Shown: positions 1 to 5,210 of the stretch, in pieces
Layout: the number at the start of each line of letters is the position of its first letter
Position numbering within the stretch: the first letter of the stretch is position 1
Source of the DNA: a virus
IMG/VR virus record: IMGVR_UViG_3300043772_000259
Span: 1-23,792 of that record
Length of the DNA stretch: 23,792 nucleotides
Reading direction: 5' to 3' (one strand)
The notes under the pieces: model-generated
The model's input: only the letters and a program-made list of their open reading frames with translations
Database searches by the model: none
Told to the model about the DNA's origin: nothing
Program-made: the position numbers and the translations under genes

Positions 1-170
1 AAAGTCTTCATCCCATCGTTCGTTCCGTTTGCAATCAATTCATACTGTTTTCTGCTGAATGTGTACGTTTGGACAATTTTTCTCTTATTGTCTGCTTCGA
101 TTTTTTTGTTGCTAGTGGTTGATTTGCTTATTACTTGCAATGTATCACCAATTCTAAATACTAATTTCAT
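1..170 (-). CDS. Small hypothetical protein, C-terminus cut by window edge
   Basis: The ATG lies at 168-170 on the minus strand and the frame stays open to the window edge, giving at least 56 residues, beginning MKLVFRIGDTLQVISKS. The visible part is mixed and charged, with the short strand-like start LVFRIGDTLQVI and a basic middle (TSNKKIEADNKRKIV). I do not recognise a family. It is the most distal visible gene of a minus-strand operon of very small genes and starts 5 nt after the stop of the gene before it, in a junction repeated exactly at the preceding gene border. The tight tiling and normal codon use support a real gene; function unknown. Confidence 0.7.
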   Translation of the reverse strand, partial: MKLVFRIGDTLQVISKSTTSNKKIEADNKRKIVQTYTFSRKQYELIANGTNDGMKT

Positions 171-175
171 GATTT

Positions 176-322
176 CTATTTTTTAAATTGTTTAAATACT
201 TGTTTCTCAAATCGAATTTGTCTAGACTTATTCCAATTAGAAAATTCTTCTTTGGTTAATTTTTTCTCTACTGCTCCCCTAATAAATATCTTAGAGTGCA
301 AATGATATTGTACTTGATTCAT
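176..322 (-). CDS. Small hypothetical protein, 48 aa, basic
   Basis: This 48-residue ORF begins MNQVQYHLHSKIFIRG and ends in a lysine-rich helix-like tail (RFEKQVFKQFKK). It has no membrane segment or motif I recognise. The start is the only ATG that fits the gap, and the leader before it is the same 21-bp junction found before the next gene. It lies 5 nt after the 24-aa gene and 5 nt before the partial 56-aa gene, so all three are probably co-translated from one mRNA. Function unknown; probably an early phage accessory protein, inferred from position only. Confidence 0.7.
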   Translation of the reverse strand: MNQVQYHLHSKIFIRGAVEKKLTKEEFSNWNKSRQIRFEKQVFKQFKK

Positions 323-327
323 GATTT

Positions 328-402
328 CTATTTTTTAAGTGTTATTATTTTTAATGTTGCTATTACTGAATACAGTAATAGTAAATAAACAAATGTTCCC
401 AT
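328..402 (-). CDS. 24-aa hydrophobic micropeptide, predicted single membrane helix
   Basis: A 24-residue ORF, MGTFVYLLLLYSVIATLKII followed by TLKK. Residues 3-20 form one hydrophobic stretch long enough to cross a membrane, and the basic end would face the cytoplasm. It starts 2 nt after the upstream stop and its stop is 5 nt before the next ATG. Being this short it could be chance, but it fills its slot in a contiguous operon exactly and has a coherent membrane-peptide composition. A host-membrane-targeting early protein or leader-type peptide is possible; no family recognised. Confidence 0.5.
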   Translation of the reverse strand: MGTFVYLLLLYSVIATLKIITLKK

Positions 403-404
403 GA

Positions 405-551
405 CTAGTAGTATATTTCGTTTAACGTGTAATTATATTTCTTTACGACATACTTAATGAAGTTATTCATGTGGTTGATATCGTTAAATTCCCTGTTGAT
501 TACAACTATATCTTTGTGATATGGTTTGTAAAATTCTATTATTGCTTGCAT
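405..551 (-). CDS. Small hypothetical protein, 48 aa
   Basis: A 48-residue ORF beginning MQAIIEFYKPYHKDIVVINR. The order IIEFYKPYHKDIVVINR / FNDINHMNNFIKYVVKKYNY suggests two beta strands followed by an amphipathic helix; residues 28-48 are rich in tyrosine, asparagine and lysine. A second in-frame ATG at 470 (residue 28) would give 21 aa, but the longer start sits 2 nt after the upstream stop, the usual spacing here, so I prefer it. The opposite strand also has an open frame here (471-686), which I read as a shadow because the minus-strand genes tile end to end. Function unknown. Confidence 0.65.
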   Translation of the reverse strand: MQAIIEFYKPYHKDIVVINREFNDINHMNNFIKYVVKKYNYTLNEIYY

Positions 552-553
552 GA

Positions 554-664
554 CTATCTATTGTTAAAAGGTATTAATACTTTTCTTGTTTTAATTAACG
601 TTCCGTTCAAAAAGAATCCCCAAATTTCGAAACGTCCTTCGATCTTTAAAATTTTTGTTGACAT
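554..664 (-). CDS. Small hypothetical protein, 36 aa
   Basis: A 36-residue ORF beginning MSTKILKIEGRFEIWGFFLN and ending in the basic segment LIKTRKVLIPFNNR. The alternating hydrophobic pattern (KILKIEGRFEIWGFFLNG) suggests a small beta hairpin or sheet. It starts exactly 10 nt after a TAACCAATTAA element that itself lies 2 nt after a stable hairpin, the same leader as the 38-aa gene upstream, and this supports the start. The next gene's ATG is 2 nt past its stop. No family recognised. Confidence 0.6.
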   Translation of the reverse strand: MSTKILKIEGRFEIWGFFLNGTLIKTRKVLIPFNNR

Positions 665-674
665 GGCTAAAAAA

Positions 675-708
675 TTAATTGGTTAAGACGACATCTTGTG
701 AATGTCGT
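675..708 (-). promoter_or_regulatory. Structured leader: hairpin plus TAACCAATTAA element
   Basis: Read on the minus strand, a perfect 7-bp hairpin (ACGACAT, 7-nt loop, ATGTCGT; 708-688) is followed after 2 nt by TAACCAATTAA (685-675), then 10 nt, then the ATG at 664. The same arrangement precedes the ATG at 856. With no U-tract directly after the hairpin, I read it as an RNA-stability or translation-initiation element within the operon rather than a terminator. Confidence 0.55.
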
Positions 709-739
709 TTCGGATATTGAATCCATCTTCAGTTAACCT

Positions 740-856
740 TTAGAATGAAATAACGTTACCCAGTGCAACGTTAATAAATCCGATAGTGATTGCTAAAAAT
801 GCTCCTATACCCATTGCATAGGTAAACGCTGTAAATAAAAAATCTACTGTTTTCAT
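740..856 (-). CDS. 38-aa small membrane protein
   Basis: First gene of the minus-strand operon: 38 residues beginning MKTVDFLFTAFTYAMGIGAF. Residues 5-34 form a long hydrophobic segment with small residues (GIGAFLAITIGFINVALG), consistent with one or two short membrane helices. There is no signal-peptidase site or lipobox. The ATG follows TAACCAATTAA by 10 nt and is preceded by a three-way-junction RNA. It lies about 440 nt downstream of the predicted promoter at 1304-1333. Candidate early membrane-acting protein such as superinfection exclusion, inferred only from size and hydrophobicity. Confidence 0.65.
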   Translation of the reverse strand: MKTVDFLFTAFTYAMGIGAFLAITIGFINVALGNVISF

Positions 857-866
857 GATTGTTGGT

Positions 867-925
867 TTAATTGGTTAGTGCTGCCGTTCGTATCGCTCGA
901 ATAAAATTGTCATTCAATCGGCAGC
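867..925 (-). ncRNA. Three-way-junction RNA in operon leader, followed by TAACCAATTAA
   Basis: On the minus strand GCTGCCG (925-919) pairs with CGGCAGC (886-880). Between them are two further perfect hairpins: ATTG/CAAT with a 5-nt loop (918-906) and TTCG/CGAA with a 7-nt loop (901-887). The second stacks directly on the closing stem, leaving 4 nt single-stranded. Two nt later comes TAACCAATTAA (877-867), 10 nt before the ATG at 856. This could be a processed small RNA, a translation-control element or a stability structure. I recognise no riboswitch or ribozyme core. Confidence 0.5.
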
Positions 926-946
926 TATTGTGTTAACTTGCACCTC

Positions 947-1076
947 GCTTATATAGATGGAATCGAACCACCACAAGTTATTAAAGTTTAATTTTCAATG
1001 GTATATTATCGAAACAATAGAGAAAATTTAGGTCTATTGTACCAAGGTCTTCCACCTCTAGAACAAGCATATAAGC
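947..1076 (-). ncRNA. tRNA-like element with oversized central arm
   Basis: On the minus strand GCTTATAT (1076-1069) pairs perfectly with ATATAAGC (954-947). Just inside the 3' side is a textbook T-arm: GGTGG, loop TTCGATT, CCATC (972-956). Read as a tRNA, the 7-bp acceptor is TTATATG/TATATAA with discriminator G and no encoded CCA. A D-arm-like GTTC...AGAC with a GG in its loop lies at about 1064-1047. The middle is not a normal anticodon arm: TGGTA-CAATAG (1044-1034) pairs with CTATTG (1020-1015) and TACCA (1003-999). At about 120 nt it is too long for a plain tRNA. It may be a decayed tRNA, a tRNA with an insert, or a viral tRNA mimic; the anticodon cannot be assigned. Confidence 0.4.
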
Positions 1077-1233
1077 AACTATTTTACGTTCTATCTTTTT
1101 GTTGCAATCTTTTTCACTTGCCGAGAATCAAAGAACTTTAATTTTATTTGATTAACACTGATTTACTTTAAACCACTTTTTGAATTGTTTATCCTCGAAA
1201 GGCAATCCAGTAAAGCTTTATTGTTTCAATCAA

Positions 1234-1272
1234 CCTCTAGCAATCTAATCTCATCAATCGTACATCTAGAAG
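1234..1272 (-). promoter_or_regulatory. Inverted repeat in the 5' end of the leftward leader RNA
   Basis: CTTCTAG (1272-1266, minus strand) pairs with CTAGAGG (1240-1234), a 7-bp stem with one G-T pair and a 25-nt loop. It starts about 25 nt downstream of the expected transcription start of the minus-strand promoter, so it would form the 5' structure of the early mRNA. Between this stem and the tRNA-like element (1077-1233) I see no ORF and no other clear structure. Confidence 0.3.
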
Positions 1273-1303
1273 TTTGTGTTATTATTAGCTCGTTTGCTTA
1301 TAA

Positions 1304-1333
1304 CAAAGATACGTCGGTTTTTCAGATTATCAA
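1304..1333 (-). promoter_or_regulatory. Bacteroidota-type promoter for the leftward micro-gene operon
   Basis: On the minus strand there is a -33 TTG at 1333-1331, a 19-nt spacer, then TATCTTTG at 1311-1304, matching the Bacteroidota consensus TTG-N19-TAnnTTTG. Transcription would start near 1298 and run through the leader RNAs into the small genes from 856 leftward. It is the best-spaced promoter in this end of the window. Confidence 0.65.
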
Positions 1334-1570
1334 CAATTTTCAACAATAAGATTATAAAAATACGTGTTTACACTTAGATTGATCTACGTAGTTTCACGTA
1401 GTTAAGACATCTAACGTGTCTGATGTGATAACGTAAATTGCTGTGAATCAGTAAGTTATGCGATAAAATTATAATTGATATCGAAATTGTTTAAAGATGT
1501 GCAAAATGAATAAGACCTAACCCCCTCATTCAAAGCGCGCGAAAGATGGACCGAACGAAGTTTGCTAACC

Positions 1571-1658
1571 GATTGGTTTTCAGTCAGTCACGCAGATTGG
1601 TCGGCATTTCTATTTAACATAATGACAATTATAATACAGATCGATCGGAAGGTCGGCA
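1571..1658. repeat. Short direct repeats (GATTGGT and GGTCGGCA, two copies each)
   Basis: GATTGGT occurs at 1571-1577 and 1595-1601; the first is part of the palindrome AACC-GATT-GGTT. GGTCGGCA occurs at 1599-1606 and 1651-1658. The second GGTCGGCA continues into CGGCAGCTGTATTG, which resembles CGGCAGCTATTG at 919-930 in the leader RNA. They lead into the G-rich repeats to the right. Confidence 0.45.
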
Positions 1659-1686
1659 GCTGTATTGGTCTCAAGGTAGGCAGATA

Positions 1687-1768
1687 GGACGGCAGGCAGA
1701 ACAACATACAACGTAGGTAGGTAGGGGGATCTAACAAGACGGCAGGCAGGCAGGCAGGACGGCAGGCA
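1687..1768 (+). repeat. G-rich tetranucleotide repeats (GGCA, GGTA) with GACGGCAGGCA motif
   Basis: GACGGCAGGCA occurs three times (1688-1698, 1738-1748, 1758-1768); the last two flank extra GGCA units. GTAGGTAGGTAGGGGG lies at 1713-1728. Almost all G lies on the plus strand, and both GGTAGGTAGGTAGGGG and the GGCA tract have four or more GG runs spaced by 2 nt, enough for a two-layer G-quadruplex. Candidate replication-origin iterons, packaging-recognition site or recombination-prone tract. Confidence 0.6.
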
Positions 1769-1803
1769 AAAAGCTGAAAAGTTCTGCATAAAAATCTTAA
1801 ATC

Positions 1804-1868
1804 AATACCCCCCAGTCAAAATCTAGATCGTTTTCCCCGCGCGTAATTTTTCGTGGAATGGGGGTATT
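1804..1868. repeat. 9-bp inverted repeat AATACCCCC / GGGGGTATT
   Basis: AATACCCCC (1804-1812) is perfectly repeated inverted at 1860-1868 with a 47-bp spacer holding CCCCGCGCG. It lies just upstream of the first rightward gene, so it may be an operator pair or a leader stem. C/G runs are rare in this AT-rich sequence. Confidence 0.45.
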
Positions 1869-1903
1869 ACCCAAAAATTATGTATATTTACCAAAAAATA
1901 GAT

Positions 1904-2254
1904 ATGCCAAGAGAGATAAAGGTAGTTGACAAGACTATGCGTAAAGACCCGACTACTGGTAAGATGGTTAAGAATGAGAACTACAGGGGTGTTAATTGGA
2001 CTGAGAAAAAGACCTATGTAAAGAGGGGAGATGTTGTTCGCAAGAAGATTACTGGTGAGAGCTTTGAGGCCATTAGGGGAGGTAAGCCAGTAAGTGAGAA
2101 GAATGTAAAGATTGAGAAGTTCGACAGGTCTGGTAAGTTGAGAAAGACGATTGACATTTCTGATGGTAAGAAGGTAGTAAGCCGACCTGGCAAGAAGGTA
2201 GTTGAGAAGTCTATAAATGTGATTGACAGAATTAAATTAAAGAAAAATATTTAA
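1904..2254 (+). CDS. Lysine-rich hypothetical protein, 116 aa
   Basis: First rightward gene. An upstream in-frame ATG at 1853 exists, but it overlaps the inverted repeat and a TATATTTA promoter-like box (1883-1890), so I prefer the ATG at 1904 (MPREIKVVDKTMRKDPTTGK). The protein is strongly basic and full of short beta-like stretches (TYVKRGDVVRKKITGESFEA, VKIEKFDRSGKLRKTIDIS), with no membrane segment or catalytic motif. It precedes another very basic protein, and such genes in phage structural regions often encode DNA-binding or internal head proteins; that role is inference. No family recognised. Confidence 0.7.
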   Translation: MPREIKVVDKTMRKDPTTGKMVKNENYRGVNWTEKKTYVKRGDVVRKKITGESFEAIRGGKPVSEKNVKIEKFDRSGKLRKTIDISDGKKVVSRPGKKVVEKSINVIDRIKLKKNI

Positions 2255-2259
2255 CTTTG
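2252..2259 (+). promoter_or_regulatory. Promoter -7 box TAACTTTG
   Basis: A perfect TAnnTTTG box overlaps the stop codon of the 116-aa gene. A TTG at 2223-2225 could be the -33 element but the 26-nt spacer is long. If active it would drive the small ORF after it and the 389-aa gene, and would place the transcript start around 2265. Confidence 0.4.
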
Positions 2260-2388
2260 CATATAATCATTGACATACCTCAAGGATTGCTAGTTGGTTT
2301 CGAGTATTATGGGCCTGACGATGAGTTTGATTTCAATGAGTTGCAGATAAGTTTATTAATTATAAGATTTACGTTAACATGGCACTAA
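2257..2388 (+). CDS. Small conserved-looking protein, 43 aa, non-ATG start
   Basis: The frame reads IIIDIPQGLLVGFEYYGPDD then EFDFNELQISLLIIRFTLTWH and stops at 2386-2388, overlapping the ATG of the next gene by 10 nt. The pattern (GxxxGFxYY.PDDE..FNELxI + hydrophobic end with Trp) resembles a tiny protein I recall from Bacteroidota phages, but I cannot name a family. No ATG or GTG is available. TTG at 2257 gives 43 aa, and the next TTG (2287) gives 33 aa. The overlap with the downstream ATG suggests translational coupling. Function unknown. Confidence 0.55.
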   Translation: MHIIIDIPQGLLVGFEYYGPDDEFDFNELQISLLIIRFTLTWH

Positions 2389-3548
2389 AGAGAATTACTA
2401 AGGGTGATGAACCTAAGAAAAAATCTACATGGAAGGATGTAGAGGAAAATGCTTCTATACAAGAAAGAAATAAGTCTGCTAAAAGTAAGTATGAAAGTGA
2501 AATGAGTTCTTACAATAAACAGATGAAGGTTTACAATGAGAAGAATGTAAAAGGTAGAAGGGATATGACTTTTTTTCAAGATGGAAGTAGATATTTAAAT
2601 CCTCAAGAGTTAGATGAATATAACAAGCGTAAGTCTGAAGAGTATGGTGGGTTAAAAGCATCTAAGGTTATGGTATCAAAAGGATACGGTAAGAGTAATG
2701 TTGATGTTATTTCTAAAGGTGAAAAAGGTTCATATAGTGGTTATTTAGGTGCTGCTCACGAGTGGTTTAATAAACCAAGTGCACCTACTGGTCCTGTATA
2801 TGAGAAAGAAAAGGAAATCAATAGAAATGAATTGGAGATACCTAGAATGAGGAATTTAAAAAAGAATGAGACATTTGAAGGCATAAATACAAAAAAGAAT
2901 GTTGGTAATATAATAGAAAAGCCAAAAGGTAAAATATCTATCACTAAAAAAACAGAAGAGCAAGCTCCTGAGTGGCAAGCACCATCACGCAGATATACTG
3001 AGACGAAGGTAACAAAGAGTACTGCTAGGAATGCTGCTAGGAATGAAGGTAAGTTGAAGAGTGCTAGAGTTTCTGACATCAGTTTAAAATCTAAGGTTGC
3101 TGGTCTTTCTTACAACAAGGAGGGTAAAGAAGCTAAGGCATATTACGGTGGTTTTGAGGGTCAGACAAAATCTGACATTACTGAGAGACGTGGTGCTATT
3201 AAGGCTGAGAAGAGAGAGTTACGTCAAGGAATTAAGGATGTAAGGAGAGGAGTTACTCCTGCTTCTGAGTCTTTATCAAAATCTGAGAGAATACAAGGAT
3301 ATCGTAAGGAGATAAAGAATTTAAGAGCTGAGAATAAGCAGGCAAAGCAAGCTGGTAAATATTTCGATAAGAACCTTGAGGCTAGAAGTTTTTATGATGA
3401 AGGTAGAGAGGTTGTTAGAGCTCAAGCTAAGGAGAAGCCAGGAGCAAAGTTCTTCACACCTGAGGCAATGAAGGGATATCGTGAGTCTATGAATAATCCA
3501 GCGAATCGAAATACGATATCAGCAAAGATTAAGAAAGAAAAGAAATAG
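2379..3548 (+). CDS. Large lysine/arginine-rich hypothetical protein, 389 aa
   Basis: Highly basic and hydrophilic throughout, with no membrane segment. Residues 1-60 are lysine/glutamate-rich and helix-like; the middle (about 130-215) has low-complexity basic linkers; residues 275-330 form a strongly helical Arg/Lys/Glu segment (IKAEKRELRQGIKDVRRG), probably coiled coil; the end is KKEKK. The mixed-charge make-up is typical of internal virion or DNA-binding proteins, and the gene ends at a strong terminator, closing the 1904-3548 unit. The start is supported by overlap with the small upstream gene. No enzymatic motif or family recognised; virion location is inference. Confidence 0.8.
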   Translation: MALKRITKGDEPKKKSTWKDVEENASIQERNKSAKSKYESEMSSYNKQMKVYNEKNVKGRRDMTFFQDGSRYLNPQELDEYNKRKSEEYGGLKASKVMVSKGYGKSNVDVISKGEKGSYSGYLGAAHEWFNKPSAPTGPVYEKEKEINRNELEIPRMRNLKKNETFEGINTKKNVGNIIEKPKGKISITKKTEEQAPEWQAPSRRYTETKVTKSTARNAARNEGKLKSARVSDISLKSKVAGLSYNKEGKEAKAYYGGFEGQTKSDITERRGAIKAEKRELRQGIKDVRRGVTPASESLSKSERIQGYRKEIKNLRAENKQAKQAGKYFDKNLEARSFYDEGREVVRAQAKEKPGAKFFTPEAMKGYRESMNNPANRNTISAKIKKEKK

Positions 3549-3553
3549 TTTTC

Positions 3554-3577
3554 TTACATATTTAGACAAATATGTAA
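3554..3577. repeat. Perfect 10-bp hairpin (TTACATATTT/AAATATGTAA)
   Basis: A perfect AT-rich inverted repeat with a 4-nt loop (AGAC) lies between the stop at 3548 and the GC-rich terminator. It may protect the 3' end of the mRNA or be a protein-binding operator. Confidence 0.5.
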
Positions 3578-3581
3578 CAAA

Positions 3582-3606
3582 CCCCGATAAAAAGTCGGGG
3601 TTTTTT
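3582..3606 (+). terminator. Rho-independent terminator
   Basis: CCCCGA (3582-3587) pairs with TCGGGG (3595-3600) around a 7-nt loop and is followed by six T. It ends the 1904-3548 unit just before the chaperonin promoter. Confidence 0.9.
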
Positions 3607-3636
3607 GTTTTATATAGCAAATATTTGCTATTTTTG
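3605..3636 (+). promoter_or_regulatory. groEL promoter with overlapping 18-bp palindromic operator
   Basis: A -33 TTG at 3605-3607, a 21-nt spacer and the -7 box TATTTTTG at 3629-3636 fit the Bacteroidota consensus. The perfect 18-bp palindrome ATAGCAAATATTTGCTAT (3614-3631) fills most of the spacer and touches the -7 box, the position expected for a repressor or activator dimer. The AT-rich leader ending in AATAAA-ATG also precedes the genes at 13064 and 19867. Confidence 0.65.
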
Positions 3637-3653
3637 TGACAAAATATAATAAA

Positions 3654-5210
3654 ATGATAGTAAAAGAGATCCATTTTGGCGATGATGGCCAAAAAAAGCT
3701 CAAGAAAGGCATCAAAAAGATAGCTGGAGCTGTAAAAAGTACGTTAGGAGCGAGAGGTCGTACTGTATTGATTGAATCTGAGAACCATGTTGGAGGTTTG
3801 ACTGTCACAAAGGACGGTGTAACGGTAGCAAAGTCGATCAACTTGTATGATCCGACTGAGAATTTGGCTGTTATGATGATGCGTCAGGCGGCAGAGCGCA
3901 CTGCTACTGTTGCTGGTGATGGCACTACGACAAGTATTGTGTTAGCTGAGGCTATTATTGACGCATCTGACAAGTATTTGTCGGAGACTGACAATGTAAC
4001 TGAGGTGATACGTGAGATTAATCAGATCACTGGTCAAGTTGTTGCGCAACTAGACAAGAAGTCCAAGAAGTTATCAGGCAAAAAGTTAGTTGACGTGGCT
4101 ACTATCAGTGCTAATAATGACAGGGAGGTAGGTAAGATGATCGCTGATGCCTTTAGTGAGGTTGACATGGTGACAGTTGAGAACAGTATGACGACAAGCA
4201 CATATGTTGAGATAATTAAGGGTATGAAGATCGACAGGGGATATTCCTCAAGACTATTCATCAACGACCACAAGAAGCAGGAGTGTGTGTTAGACAATCC
4301 GTATATCTTGATCACTGACCATGAGATAAACAACATACAGAATTTAGAGAAGATATTGATACCAATTGTAACGCAGCAGAAGTCATTGTTGATTATTGGT
4401 GAGTTAGGTCAGAACGCGTTGAATACTTTAAATGCGAATGTTGCGGCAGGTAAGATTAAGGCTTGTGCTATTATGCCTCCATCGTTTGGATACAGGAAGA
4501 AAGACTTATTGGAGGATCTGTCAGTCGCTTTGGGAGGTGTTTATTTCTCTGAGGACACTGGTGATGACTTGTCGTTAATTGACCTTGACCATTTGGGTAG
4601 AGCTGTTAAGGTTATTGTTAGTAAGGGTATGACAGTATTTATGCATAGCGAGTCAAGAGATGAAGCGATCAATCAGAGAGTTGAGGAGTTGAAGGGTATG
4701 CGTGATGAGAGTACAAATTCTGAGGACAAGGCGTTTTTAAATGAGCGTATTGCCAACTTGTCGGGTGGTGTTGGTGTCATCTATGTAGGTGCGTTGAGTG
4801 ACATTGAGCAGAAGGAGAAGAAGGACAGGATTGACGATGCTGTGTGTGCGGTTCAAGCTGCTTTGGAGGATGGTATATTGCCTGGTGGTGGTGTAGCGTT
4901 GTTGGATGCGAGCATATCTACTGATTATTCAAGTACTGCACTTGCTATAATGTGTGATGCGCTAGAAGCACCATTTAGACAGATTGTCACAAATGCTGGT
5001 AAAAATTGTGACGATATATTGGCTAACAGACCCTTTGGATGTGGCTATGACGTGAAGAGTGAACAGTATGGCGACATGATGAAGCTTGGAATTATTGATC
5101 CGACCAAAGTTACAAAGAACGCACTATTAAATGCTGTGTCAGTTGCAACAACTATTATGAGTACAAATGCTATTATCACAAATGTAAGAGACTATGAAGG
5201 TTCTAAATAA
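3654..5210 (+). CDS. groL: Phage-encoded group I chaperonin GroEL, 518 aa
   Basis: A full-length 60-kDa chaperonin subunit that would assemble into a folding ring. Hallmarks are in order: TLGARGR (30-36), TKDGV (52-56), GDGTTT (88-93, nucleotide binding), apical KGMKIDRGYSS, RIDDAV (392-397, with the aspartate matching E. coli D398), PGGGVALL (410-417) and DPTKVT near the end. Two oddities: the near-invariant proline of TLGPKG is alanine, and the C-terminal GGM-rich tail is absent (ends VRDYEGSK), leaving it about 30 residues short of E. coli GroEL. I chose ATG 3654 over in-frame GTG 3636 because the latter lies in the -7 box. It is followed by an overlapping groES, the reverse of the usual bacterial order. 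It probably folds capsid or tail proteins. Confidence 0.96.
   Translation: MIVKEIHFGDDGQKKLKKGIKKIAGAVKSTLGARGRTVLIESENHVGGLTVTKDGVTVAKSINLYDPTENLAVMMMRQAAERTATVAGDGTTTSIVLAEAIIDASDKYLSETDNVTEVIREINQITGQVVAQLDKKSKKLSGKKLVDVATISANNDREVGKMIADAFSEVDMVTVENSMTTSTYVEIIKGMKIDRGYSSRLFINDHKKQECVLDNPYILITDHEINNIQNLEKILIPIVTQQKSLLIIGELGQNALNTLNANVAAGKIKACAIMPPSFGYRKKDLLEDLSVALGGVYFSEDTGDDLSLIDLDHLGRAVKVIVSKGMTVFMHSESRDEAINQRVEELKGMRDESTNSEDKAFLNERIANLSGGVGVIYVGALSDIEQKEKKDRIDDAVCAVQAALEDGILPGGGVALLDASISTDYSSTALAIMCDALEAPFRQIVTNAGKNCDDILANRPFGCGYDVKSEQYGDMMKLGIIDPTKVTKNALLNAVSVATTIMSTNAIITNVRDYEGSK

Larger units (their letters stand above)
1340..1850. other. Gene-free divergence region between leftward and rightward transcription
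   Basis: About 500 bp with no convincing gene separate the leftward promoter from the first rightward gene. The left part (1380-1430) holds a 10-bp-period direct repeat (ACGTAGTT at 1386 and 1396) and the inverted repeat ACATC/GATGT (1407-1426). The right part is much richer in G on the plus strand than the rest of the window, with repeats described separately. A divergence point with direct and inverted repeats is a typical place for an origin or early/late control, but I see no named origin motif. Confidence 0.5.

Noticed and set aside
471-686. Plus-strand open frame of 71 codons
   Set aside because: It lies opposite two well-tiled minus-strand genes, has no promoter, and its protein (phenylalanine/lysine-rich, no pattern) looks like a reverse-strand shadow.
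667-726. 19-codon minus-strand ORF beginning MDSISETTF
   Set aside because: It coincides with the hairpin and TAACCAATTAA leader of the gene at 664, so the DNA is better explained as a structured leader. It is too short to call.
1082-1091. TTTTACGTTC shared with the end of the lectin-like gene (12997-13006), as a possible retroelement template
   Set aside because: The match is only 10 nt and the sequence upstream does not align even with free changes at adenines; no reverse transcriptase is present.
1546-1617. 23-codon plus-strand ORF in the divergence region
   Set aside because: Isolated, arginine-rich and crossed by the duplicated GATTGGT motif, with no leader or promoter.
1610-1789. 59-codon minus-strand ORF through the G-rich repeats
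   Set aside because: The protein is a translation of the tetranucleotide repeats (Cys-Leu-Pro strings) with no promoter or conserved look; the open frame is a by-product of repeat composition.
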